Assembly (NCBI GenBank): GCA_041591915.1
Contig: JBFHRB010000126.1
Coordinates: forward strand, 1 to 9,573
Direction of reading: 5' to 3'
Origin: JBFHRB01 sp041591915
GTDB lineage: Bacteria; Actinomycetota; Nitriliruptoria; Nitriliruptorales; Nitriliruptoraceae
Length of the DNA: 9,573 nt
Made by a program: the position numbers and the translations under genes. The notes below the pieces were generated by a model that was not told the DNA's origin, ran no database searches, and saw nothing but the letters and a program-made list of their open reading frames with translations. Below, piece after piece: positions 1 to 5,958 of the stretch (within the stretch, counting starts at the first letter, position 1; every line of letters begins with the position of its first letter).

Positions 1-189
1 ACGTGGACCTTCCTCTTCGGCGACTTCGCGCTCGAGCGTGGCTGGCAGGTCGGCGCGGGGGAGACCACCTTCCAGGAGCTGTACCCCCAACGCGACGTGC
101 GCCTGTCCGTGGACGTGGCCGCCATCCGTGCCGAGATCACCCGTGTCCTCGGCACGCTGCGGCTCGACCTCGGCGACCCGACGCTCTGA
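1..189 (+). CDS. 3' end of an unrecognised protein (partial)
   Basis: Frame 1 is open from the window edge to TGA at 187-189, giving the last 62 residues, ending in GDPTL. The segment begins TWTFLFGDFALERGW, has a mixed acidic/hydrophobic composition and ends in a likely amphipathic helix. It shows no membrane segment, cysteine motif or catalytic signature I can name. I do not recognise the family. It runs in the same direction as the thiamine genes, but a promoter and riboswitch start about 35 bp after its stop, so it is probably a separate transcription unit. Only the C-terminal part is visible, so function cannot be judged. The frame choice rests on clean read-through and a stop placed just before the regulatory leader. 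Confidence 0.6.
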   Translation, partial: TWTFLFGDFALERGWQVGAGETTFQELYPQRDVRLSVDVAAIRAEITRVLGTLRLDLGDPTL

Positions 190-223
190 CGGCCGGGGAG
201 GTTCCACGGGGCCCCGGGGTCAG

Positions 224-229
224 TACCCT
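224..229 (+). promoter_or_regulatory. Candidate -10 box of the thiamine operon (TACCCT)
   Basis: TACCCT fits the actinobacterial TAnnnT -10 pattern. It lies 8 nt before the first riboswitch stem, so transcription would start near 235-238, right at the 5' base of the aptamer. No convincing -35 hexamer is visible; TTCCAC at 202-207 is the nearest candidate, with a 16-nt spacer. The same TACCCT occurs on the minus strand at 9200-9195 before the lipoprotein operon. The assignment rests on position and sequence only. Confidence 0.45.
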
Positions 230-237
230 CGGCACCA

Positions 238-330
238 CCGACCGGGGAGCCCGCGAACGGGCTGAGAGGCTGGCACAGGGCCGGCGACCCGACGCACCTG
301 ATCTGGTTCATGCCAGCGGAGGGAGTTCGG
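238..330 (+). promoter_or_regulatory. TPP riboswitch (THI element)
   Basis: The conserved aptamer core is present. A hairpin AGCCCG-CGAA-CGGGCT (248-263) runs into CTGAGA (262-267), and the 3' half carries CCTGATCTGG (297-306) and TGCCAGCGGAGGGA (311-324), which are near-consensus for THI boxes. CTGG (303-306) can pair with CCAG (313-316). The closing stem is CCGA (238-241) with TCGG (327-330). TPP binding to this RNA class represses thiamine genes. No hairpin with a U-run lies between the aptamer and thiG, and only 20 nt separate it from the Shine-Dalgarno GAGGAG (351-356). Translational control is therefore more likely than attenuation. A short TCGG/CCGA hairpin (339-342 with 349-352) overlaps that ribosome site and could be part of the expression platform (inference). 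Confidence 0.95.
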
Positions 331-361
331 CCGGTCGGTCGGGTAGAGCCGAGGAGCCGCC

Positions 362-1153
362 GTGTCCGACCCGCTCGTCGTCGCCGACCGGACGTTCGCG
401 TCGCGGCTGTTCGTGGGGACCGGGAAGTTCCCGTCGCACGCCGTGATGCGCGACGCGCTCGACGCCTCGGGCTCCGAGGTCGTCACCGTGGCGCTGCGCC
501 GCGTCGACCTCGACGCCCTGACCGAGCAGGACGACGTCCTGCGCTACATCGACACCGACCGCTACCTCCTGCTGCCGAACACGTCCGGCGCGATGGACGC
601 CGACGAGGTGCTGCGCCTCGCCCGCCTCGCCCGCGCCGCGGGCATGCCGCCATGGGTCAAGGTCGAGGTGACCCCGGACCCGCGGTACCTCCTGCCGGAC
701 CCGATCGAGACGCTGCGCGCCTGCGAGCGCCTCGTCGCCGACGGGTTCACGGTCCTGCCGTACTGCTCGGCCGACCCCGTGCTGTGCCGACACCTCGAGG
801 AGGCCGGCTGCGCGACCGTGATGCCCCTCGGGTCCTGGATCGGCAGCAACCGCGGTCTGCGGACGCGCGACGCCCTCGAGATCATCATCGAGCAGGCCAA
901 CGTGCCCGTCGTCGTCGACGCCGGGCTCGGCGCGCCGTCGCACGCTGCGGAGTGCATGGAGATGGGTGCCGACGCGGTCCTCGTGAACACGGCGATCGCG
1001 GTCGCTCGCGACCCCGCCGCCATGGCCCGCGCCTTCGCGCAGGGCGTGGAGGCGGGCCGTGCGGCCCACCTGGCCGGCCTCGGCGCCCAGCGCCACGAGG
1101 CCGAGGCGTCCTCGCCGATGACCGGGTTCCTGTCGGAGAGTGCGGCATCGTGA
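362..1153 (+). CDS. thiG: Thiazole synthase ThiG
   Basis: ThiG is a cytoplasmic TIM-barrel enzyme that forms the thiazole phosphate carboxylate from 1-deoxy-D-xylulose 5-phosphate, dehydroglycine and ThiS-thiocarboxylate sulfur. The 263-aa length is normal for the family. Visible motifs are GTGKF (19-23), LLPNTSGA (70-77), the WVKVEV strand with the Schiff-base lysine K100, LLPDPIETL (110-118), VLPYCSADPVLC (131-142), MPLGSWIGSN (154-163), the phosphate-binding region VVVDAGLG (183-190) and GADAVLVNTAIA (202-213), and SSPMTGFL (250-257). GTG at 362 is chosen because GAGGAG lies 5 nt upstream. From memory, the residues around PYCxADPVLC and the C-terminal half resemble the E. coli ThiH-partnered enzyme more than the mycobacterial ThiO-partnered one, in line with the thiH gene next door. 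The Trp in GSWIG, where Pro is usual, is a minor oddity. Confidence 0.97.
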   Translation: MSDPLVVADRTFASRLFVGTGKFPSHAVMRDALDASGSEVVTVALRRVDLDALTEQDDVLRYIDTDRYLLLPNTSGAMDADEVLRLARLARAAGMPPWVKVEVTPDPRYLLPDPIETLRACERLVADGFTVLPYCSADPVLCRHLEEAGCATVMPLGSWIGSNRGLRTRDALEIIIEQANVPVVVDAGLGAPSHAAECMEMGADAVLVNTAIAVARDPAAMARAFAQGVEAGRAAHLAGLGAQRHEAEASSPMTGFLSESAAS

Positions 1154-2304
1154 GCCTGCGATCCACCTTCGCCGAGGAGCTGGCCGCGACACCGGTCGCG
1201 GAGCTCGCAGACGCCGCGCGCGCCGCCACACCGGGCGACGTCGACCGCGCCCTGTCGCGCGGGGCCTCGGGCACGGCGGACCTCTGGGACCTCGCCGCGC
1301 TGCTGTCGCCAGCTGCCCGGGAGCGGCTCGAAGACCTCGGCCAGGCCGCTCGACGCGTCCGCGAGCAGCGTTTCGGGCGCACCGTGAAGCTGTTCGCGCC
1401 GCTGTACCTGTCCAACGAGTGCCTGTCGACCTGCACGTACTGCGGCTTCTCCAAGCACCTCGACGTCCGTCGGCGCACGCTGACGATGCCCGAGGTCGAG
1501 CGCGAGGCCAAGCACCTGCTCGGCGACGGCTTCAAGCACATCCTGCTGGTCTCGGCGGAGCACCAGAAGCACGTCAGCCCCGAGTACCTCGAGATGATCT
1601 GCGAGCGGCTCCACCCCGAGGTGCCGAGCCTGACGGTCGAGACCCAGGTCTGGGGCCAGGACGTGTACGAGCGCCTGCACGCCGCCGGCTGCGAGGGCGC
1701 GGTCATCTACCAGGAGACCTACCACCCGCGCCGGTACGCCGAGGTGCACGTCGCCGGCAAGAAGCGCGACTACGACTTCCGCCTCGCCGGACCCGAGCGT
1801 GTCGCCGATGCGGGCATGCGGCGCATCGGCGTCGGGGCGCTGTTCGGCCTGCACGACGACTGGCGCTACGACGCCATCGCCCTCGGTGCCCACGCCTCGT
1901 GGCTCACCCGCCGGCACTGGCGCATGGAGATCACGGCGGCGTTCCCGCGCATCGAGCCGAGCGCGTCCGGCTTCCAGCCCCTCGACCTCGTGGACCATCG
2001 GGAGTACGTCCAGCTCACGGCCGCGTTCCGGCTGTTCCTCCACGACGTGGGGATCGTGCTCTCCACGCGCGAGCCCGCGTGGTTGCGGGATGGCATCCTG
2101 CCGTTCGGCATCACCCATATGTCGGCCGGCTCGCACACCGAACCGGGCGGCTACGAGGAGCCGGGCCAGGCCGAGGAGCAGTTCGCCATCTCCGACGAGC
2201 GGTCGCCCGCCGAGGTCGCGAGCATGCTGCGCTCACAGGGCTACGACCCGGTGTGGAAGGACTGGAGCCCGGCGATGGCCGGCGATCGGTTGGAGCGGCT
2301 GTGA
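1150..2304 (+). CDS. thiH: Tyrosine lyase / 2-iminoacetate synthase ThiH (radical SAM)
   Basis: ThiH cleaves tyrosine by a 5'-deoxyadenosyl radical to p-cresol and dehydroglycine (2-iminoacetate), the glycine-derived unit used by ThiG. The radical-SAM CxxxCxxC cluster motif is C91-LST-C95-TY-C98 within YLSNECLSTCTYCGF. Further family features are LLVSAEHQKHV (near residue 135), VETQVW, YQETYH, FGLHDDWRYDA, and the C-terminal GITHMSAGSHTEPGGY region typical of ThiH. The length of 384 aa is close to the roughly 377 of E. coli ThiH. The start is the GTG at 1150, whose GTGA overlaps the thiG stop, so translation should be coupled to thiG. The enzyme has an oxygen-sensitive 4Fe-4S cluster. Its presence in place of ThiO glycine oxidase points to the tyrosine-dependent route. 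Confidence 0.97.
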   Translation: MSLRSTFAEELAATPVAELADAARAATPGDVDRALSRGASGTADLWDLAALLSPAARERLEDLGQAARRVREQRFGRTVKLFAPLYLSNECLSTCTYCGFSKHLDVRRRTLTMPEVEREAKHLLGDGFKHILLVSAEHQKHVSPEYLEMICERLHPEVPSLTVETQVWGQDVYERLHAAGCEGAVIYQETYHPRRYAEVHVAGKKRDYDFRLAGPERVADAGMRRIGVGALFGLHDDWRYDAIALGAHASWLTRRHWRMEITAAFPRIEPSASGFQPLDLVDHREYVQLTAAFRLFLHDVGIVLSTREPAWLRDGILPFGITHMSAGSHTEPGGYEEPGQAEEQFAISDERSPAEVASMLRSQGYDPVWKDWSPAMAGDRLERL

Positions 2305-2651
2305 CGGACGCGCAGGAGCCCGAGCACCACACGACGCATGCGGACGAGGTGCACCTCGTCGACTGGCACCGCGTCGGCCGCCGCGTCCGCGCCTCGGCGC
2401 TGGTGCTGGGCGGCCTCGCGGTGCTCGCGTGGGTCGTGACGGGCGCGGTCGGCGACGGGATCGTCCTGAGCGACCTCTGGAACTGGATCGGGCTCGGCCT
2501 GCTGGCCATGTTCGTCGCGGAGGTCATCTTCGTCGGCGGTTCGGCCCTGCGCGGGATGCTGCGCGCCGGCGAGGAGGGCGAGCGGCTCGCCGGCGGTGAC
2601 GTCGGGATCCTGCCGCCCCAGGTGACGCGCCGGATCCGGAGGCGCGAGTGA
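2301..2651 (+). CDS. Small two-TM membrane protein of unknown function in the thiamine operon
   Basis: A 116-residue protein starts at GTG 2301 in a GTGA overlap with the thiH stop and ends in a GTGA overlap with the next gene. It is therefore embedded in the translational chain of the operon. It has a His/Asp/Glu-rich N-terminus (about 1-25), then RVGRRVR, TM1 (about 31-50), a short loop GDGIVLSDLWN, TM2 (about 59-80) and a charged C-terminus with GDVGILPPQ (99-107) and a final RRIRRRE. Positive residues flank both outer ends, which predicts both termini in the cytoplasm with a hairpin in the membrane. I do not recognise a named family. Its position between thiH and thiS-thiE suggests a link with thiamine synthesis or uptake, or membrane anchoring of a component, but nothing in the sequence proves this. 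Confidence 0.85.
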   Translation: MTDAQEPEHHTTHADEVHLVDWHRVGRRVRASALVLGGLAVLAWVVTGAVGDGIVLSDLWNWIGLGLLAMFVAEVIFVGGSALRGMLRAGEEGERLAGGDVGILPPQVTRRIRRRE

Positions 2652-3523
2652 GGATCACGGCGAACGACAAGCCCTACGACGTCGACGAGGGCGCGACGAT
2701 CGGTGACTTCGTCCGTACGCGCGGCCTCGACCCCCGCTACGTGGTCGTCGAGCACAACGGCGAGATCGTCAAGCGGGTGGAGGCGGACACCACGCCGTTG
2801 GCGGACGGCGACGAGCTCGTGGTCGTCCGTGCGGTCGCCGGTGGCTCCGACCCGTTCCCCTCGCTGTCAGCGGCGGGGGAGCGGCGCATGGCCCGCCTGC
2901 GCGACGCCCGCATCTACGTCTGCACCGACGCGCGCCGCGAGCGCGGTGACCTCGAGGCCTTCCTCACCACGATCTGCGAGGCGTCGGTCGACGTCATCCA
3001 GCTGCGCGACAAGACGGCGACCGAGGACGAGCTCCGCCAGGCGTCCGACGTGTTCCGCCGCGTCGCCGACCGCACGGGGTCGCTGTTCGTCCTCAACGAC
3101 CTCCCCGGCCTCGCGGTCCAGGTCGGTGCCGACGGCGTCCACCTCGGCCAGGACGACGTCCACCCCGACCACGCCCGTCGGATCGTCGGCCCCGACGTCA
3201 TCATCGGGCGGTCGACCCACGCACCCGCGCAGGTCGACCAGGCCGCCGACGAGGACATCGACTACTTCGCGGTCGGTCCGATCCACCCCACGCCGACGAA
3301 GGAAGGGCGCGCGGCCGTCGGCCTCGACCCGATCCGCTACGCGGCTCGGCACGCGAGCCACCCCTGGTTCGCGATCGGCGGCATCGACCCGAGCAACGTC
3401 GACGACGTCTGCGAGGCCGGCGCTCGCCGCGTCGTCGTGGTCCGGGCCGTCACCCAGGCCACCGATCCGGCCGAGGCCGCCTGGGCGCTCCGCCGAAGCC
3501 TCGCCCGACACACCAAGGACTGA
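2648..3523 (+). CDS. thiS-thiE: Fused ThiS sulfur carrier and ThiE thiamine-phosphate synthase
   Basis: One 291-aa frame holds two thiamine proteins. Residues 1-66 are a ThiS-type ubiquitin-like carrier: MRITANDKPYDVDEG, VVVEHNGEIVKR and DGDELVVVRAVAGG, with the hallmark Gly-Gly at 65-66. After a 14-residue linker, residues 81-291 are ThiE. ThiE couples HMP-pyrophosphate with thiazole phosphate to make thiamine phosphate. Its motifs are QLRDK (118-122), ND (150-151), GADGVHLGQDD (160-170), the phosphate loop PTPTK (214-218), FAIGGID (241-247) and RVVVVRA (261-267). The start is GTG 2648, overlapping the preceding stop as GTGA. ThiS normally ends at Gly-Gly, which is adenylated and turned into a thiocarboxylate, so an internal GG needs cleavage or a different use. 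ATG 2888 (Met81) with its own ribosome site may give free ThiE. No frame disturbance is visible, although a lost stop or assembly error cannot be excluded. Confidence 0.94.
   Translation: MRITANDKPYDVDEGATIGDFVRTRGLDPRYVVVEHNGEIVKRVEADTTPLADGDELVVVRAVAGGSDPFPSLSAAGERRMARLRDARIYVCTDARRERGDLEAFLTTICEASVDVIQLRDKTATEDELRQASDVFRRVADRTGSLFVLNDLPGLAVQVGADGVHLGQDDVHPDHARRIVGPDVIIGRSTHAPAQVDQAADEDIDYFAVGPIHPTPTKEGRAAVGLDPIRYAARHASHPWFAIGGIDPSNVDDVCEAGARRVVVVRAVTQATDPAEAAWALRRSLARHTKD
2875..2890 (+). promoter_or_regulatory. Internal Shine-Dalgarno and ATG for a separate ThiE product
   Basis: GGGGGAG (2875-2881) lies 6 nt before the in-frame ATG at 2888-2890. The protein read from there begins MARLRDARIYVCTDAR, which looks like a normal ThiE N-terminus. 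The site could therefore produce stand-alone ThiE (211 aa) from the same message as the ThiS-ThiE fusion. It may equally be a relic of the ancestral separate gene. Use in the cell is inferred. Confidence 0.5.
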
Positions 3524-3529
3524 CTACCC

Positions 3530-3733
3530 ATGAGCGGTGACCTGCACACCCTCCGCATGATCCTCGTCGGCACTGCCGTCATCGCGGCGATCACCGCGGC
3601 CATCCTCGGCTACTGGCTCGCCGCCGGCGTCCTCACCATCGGCGTCTTCGTGCACGGCTTCGCGACCGTGTACCTGCGCAAGGTCGCGGGCGAGCGGGAC
3701 GCGGGTGCAGAGGCGGAGGCAGATCAGGTCTGA
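3530..3733 (+). CDS. Very small membrane protein, function unknown
   Basis: A 67-residue protein begins at ATG 3530, six nt after the thiS-thiE stop, so it is probably the last gene of the operon. AAGGA (3515-3519) can act as a ribosome site with a somewhat long 10-nt spacer. After a short polar start (MSGDLHTLRM), residues about 10-47 are almost wholly hydrophobic and rich in Ala, Ile, Val and Gly. They could form two short helices joined by a tight turn around GYW (27-29). A charged tail LRKVAGERDAGAEAEADQV follows. No family is recognised. Small size and composition alone would be weak evidence; close spacing, co-orientation and a coherent membrane profile support a real gene. Confidence 0.7.
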   Translation: MSGDLHTLRMILVGTAVIAAITAAILGYWLAAGVLTIGVFVHGFATVYLRKVAGERDAGAEAEADQV

Positions 3734-3743
3734 GCGGGCCTGC

Positions 3744-3760
3744 GTCGGCAGGAAGCCGAC
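3744..3760 (+). terminator. Weak hairpin after the thiamine operon
   Basis: GTCGGC (3744-3749) and GCCGAC (3755-3760) form a perfect 6-bp stem with a 5-nt loop, 10 nt after the stop of the last operon gene. There is no T-run behind it. It may be a weak terminator or chance in GC-rich DNA. Between here and the next start at 3810 I see only a ribosome site. Confidence 0.25.
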
Positions 3761-3809
3761 CTGCGCACGTCGAATCCCTCGGGGAACGACCCACCCCCGG
3801 AGGACCCAC

Positions 3810-4571
3810 GTGCGACGCCTTGTCCGCCTCACGACCGCTGCAGCCATCGCCCTCGCCGCCGTCGGCTCGGTCGCGGCGACCGACGGAGACTGCCACCTCG
3901 TCCGTGGAGGCGAGACCACGGAGACGAGTGACGACGTCGAGGTCTGCCGCCAGACGCAGTGGCTGCACCGTGCCGAGACCCCGGCCGGCAACGCGTCGAC
4001 CCACGACAGCCAGTCGCTGCCGACGTTCGACACGACGGCCCCCGACGCGTCCGTCACCACGGGCGCGGGTGGTGGCTGGCTCGGTATGAGCGCCTACCAG
4101 AACACGGGCGAGTTCGACCCGGCCTACACGCCGACCTTCGTCGGCAGCTTCGACGGGGACATCGACAACGTCCTCGTCGAGCTCTACCACTTCCCGCTCT
4201 TCATGATGGCCATGGACCCGACCGACAACCCCGCTGGCAGCCCCTTCGAGGTGGACGCGTGGCTGTACGTGGACGGCGAGCTGGTGGGCAGCCACTCGGC
4301 GCTGGTGGTGCCGCGCGAGGACGCCGGCAACGCGGTGCAGAAGAGCACGTTCGTCTTCCCCGACGTCTACGACGCCATCGAGAACGCCGGCCTTGCCGGC
4401 AAGGACGGTGCCTACGACGTCGAGCTCCGGGTGGTCGGCAAGGGCCTCGCTGGCGACGTCGCCATCTGGGTCTACGACACCACCGAGGTGCCCTCGAACC
4501 TCGTCTTCAACGCCACCCCGGCCGAGCTCGACGGCGTTGCCGGCATGCCCTGGGAGTTCCCGGGCGCCTGA
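3810..4571 (+). CDS. Secreted protein of unknown function
   Basis: The GTG at 3810 is chosen because GGAGGA (3799-3804) sits 5 nt upstream and the protein then starts with a clean Sec signal: VRRLVRL followed by a hydrophobic Ala-rich core (about 8-23) with likely cleavage after AATDG or nearby. The frame extends upstream, but without a comparable start. The mature part of about 230 aa has only two cysteines (C28 and C46), which could form one disulfide. A Thr/Ser-rich segment (about 55-90) is followed by a region rich in aromatic and acidic residues with alternating hydrophobic strands (VLVELYHF, VDAWLYVDGELVG, YDVELRVVG, VAIWVYDTTEV). This suggests a beta-sandwich fold exported from the cell. 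There is no catalytic motif, lipobox or sorting signal. I do not recognise the family. Confidence 0.85.
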   Translation: MRRLVRLTTAAAIALAAVGSVAATDGDCHLVRGGETTETSDDVEVCRQTQWLHRAETPAGNASTHDSQSLPTFDTTAPDASVTTGAGGGWLGMSAYQNTGEFDPAYTPTFVGSFDGDIDNVLVELYHFPLFMMAMDPTDNPAGSPFEVDAWLYVDGELVGSHSALVVPREDAGNAVQKSTFVFPDVYDAIENAGLAGKDGAYDVELRVVGKGLAGDVAIWVYDTTEVPSNLVFNATPAELDGVAGMPWEFPGA

Positions 4572-4586
4572 GCCATCCCCGCATCG

Positions 4587-4615
4587 CGAACGCCCGCCGG
4601 ATCGGCGGGCGTTCG
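4587..4615. terminator. Strong hairpin between convergent genes, probably bidirectional terminator
   Basis: CGAACGCCCGCC (4587-4598) pairs perfectly with GGCGGGCGTTCG (4604-4615) around the 5-nt loop GGATC, a 12-bp stem rich in GC. It lies 15 nt after the secreted-protein stop and 26 nt before the end of the convergent helicase gene. No long T-run follows on either strand, as is common for actinobacterial terminators. The symmetrical position suits both transcripts. Confidence 0.8.
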
Positions 4616-4641
4616 TCGTGCTGGTTGGTCGCGTCGGGGCG

Positions 4642-5958
4642 TCAGCGGCTCCGGCTGGCGTTGCGGCTGCGGTTGCCGTTGCGGCTGCGGTTGCCGTTGC
4701 CGTTGTTCGAGCCGCTCCCGCCGTGCCGACGTCCCTGGCCGTTGCGGCGCTGGGCGTTGCGCCCGTTGCGCTTGCCCTGGGGGCGCTGCTTCTCGGGCCG
4801 GGCGATCGAGATCGTCGGGTGGGGGTCCATCGCCGCCTCGAGCTGGTCGAGGTCGAGTGCGTGGAGGCCGCGGGGCAGCTCCAGCGAGCGCTGGATCCCG
4901 TCGACCGCGTCGTGGTCCTCGTGGGTGACGAGCGTCACGACCGAGCCCGTCGCACCCGCCCGGCCAGTACGGCCGGAGCGGTGGACGTAGTCCTTGTCCG
5001 TCGCCGGGATGTCGTAGTGCACGACGAGCGCGATGTTGTCGACGTGGATGCCGCGGGCGGCGACGTCGGTCGCGACGAGCGTGGTGCACTTGCCCTCGCC
5101 GAGGTTGGCGAGGGCGCGCTCGCGCTGCCGCTGGCTGCGGTCACCGTGGATCGCGTCAGCTCGGATGCCGTCGGCACGCAGCTGCTTCGCGAGGCGGTCC
5201 GCGCCGTGCTTGGTCCGGGTGAAGACGATCGCTGGCTCGGTGCCCCGCAGCAGCTCGGCGGTGAGGCTGCGACGGTCCTCGCGGGCGATGGGCCAGAAGA
5301 GGTGGCGGACGTCCCCGACCTCCTCGGCGGGCGTCTCGACCTCGTGGCGGGCCGGGTCCTGCTGGTAGCGCTTGATCAGCACGTCCACGTCGCCATCGAG
5401 CGTCGCGGAGAAGAGCAGCGTCTGGCGCCCGTCCGGCGTGAGGTCGAGCAGCCGCTTGACCTCGGGCAGGAAGCCCATGTCGGCCATGCGGTCGGCCTCG
5501 TCGATGACGACGGTGCGCACGGCGTCGAGGTGGATCTCGCCGCGCTTGACGAGGTCGGCGAGGCGGCCCGGCGTGGCGACTGCGATGTCGACGCCCTTGC
5601 GGAGCCGGGCGACGTCCTTGCCGACGCTGGTGCCGCCGTAGAACGTGACGACCCACCGACGGCGGGCGCGGGCGAGCGGGACGATCGTGTCGCGGACCTG
5701 AGCGGCGAGCTCACGGGTCGGGACGAGGATCAGCGCCTTGGGACGCCCCGGCTTGCTGCGGCCCGTGCGCGCCACCACCGGGATGGAGAAGGCCAGCGTC
5801 TTGCCGGAGCCGGTCGGGGCGCGGCCGCAGATGTCGCGGCCGGCAAGTGCATCGGGGAGTGTGGCGCCCTGGATGGGGAACGCGTCGGAGATGCCGGCGT
5901 CGTCGAGGACGCGGACGAGGTCGGCGGGCACGCCGAGGGCGGCGAAGGATGAGGTCAT
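4642..5958 (-). CDS. DEAD-box RNA helicase, RhlE-like
   Basis: An ATP-dependent RNA helicase of 438 aa. In order it has the Q-motif region (FAALGV 5-10, FPIQ 27-30), motif I APTGSGKT (47-54), Ia PTRELA (80-85), Ib TPGRL (129-133), II DEAD (153-156), III SAT (184-186), IV IVFTRTK (244-250), V VATDVAARGI (295-304) and VI HRSGRTGRAG (326-335). Both RecA-like domains are complete. The tail (about 385-438) is disordered and dominated by Arg, Asn, Gly and Ser, typical of RNA-binding tails that tether such helicases to ribosomal or structured RNA. ATG 5958 is chosen because the Q motif follows at once. The frame stays open to 6153, but that extension has no helicase-like sequence. The start has no clear Shine-Dalgarno. 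Likely roles are ribosome assembly, mRNA turnover or cold adaptation; which one cannot be told here. Confidence 0.95.
   Translation of the reverse strand: MTSSFAALGVPADLVRVLDDAGISDAFPIQGATLPDALAGRDICGRAPTGSGKTLAFSIPVVARTGRSKPGRPKALILVPTRELAAQVRDTIVPLARARRRWVVTFYGGTSVGKDVARLRKGVDIAVATPGRLADLVKRGEIHLDAVRTVVIDEADRMADMGFLPEVKRLLDLTPDGRQTLLFSATLDGDVDVLIKRYQQDPARHEVETPAEEVGDVRHLFWPIAREDRRSLTAELLRGTEPAIVFTRTKHGADRLAKQLRADGIRADAIHGDRSQRQRERALANLGEGKCTTLVATDVAARGIHVDNIALVVHYDIPATDKDYVHRSGRTGRAGATGSVVTLVTHEDHDAVDGIQRSLELPRGLHALDLDQLEAAMDPHPTISIARPEKQRPQGKRNGRNAQRRNGQGRRHGGSGSNNGNGNRSRNGNRSRNASRSR
4661..4696 (-). repeat. Two 18-bp tandem repeats in the helicase tail
   Basis: TTGCGGCTGCGGTTGCCG occurs twice without change (4661-4678 and 4679-4696), with degenerate copies on both sides. 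On the minus strand it encodes the hexad repeat GNRSRN-GNRSRN, flanked by GSNNGN and ASRSR. The 18-bp period keeps frame, so copy-number change would lengthen or shorten the tail without breaking the protein. Confidence 0.85.

Noticed and set aside
193..217. CCGGGG/CCCCGG inverted repeat after the first gene, as its terminator
   Set aside because: Only 6 bp with a 13-nt loop and no T-run, in DNA where G and C runs are common; it also lies against the proposed promoter.
310..1149. Upstream extension of the thiH frame through thiG
   Set aside because: The extension is Arg/Pro-rich and antisense-like in composition, and overlaps the clear thiG frame. The GTG at 1150 in a GTGA overlap gives a normal-length ThiH.
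4393..5952. A 519-codon open frame on the plus strand antisense to the helicase
   Set aside because: It mirrors the helicase codons and has a low-complexity Val/Ala/Arg/Asp composition with no motif. Long antisense frames are expected in GC-rich genes with strong third-position bias. The minus-strand frame carries all DEAD-box motifs.
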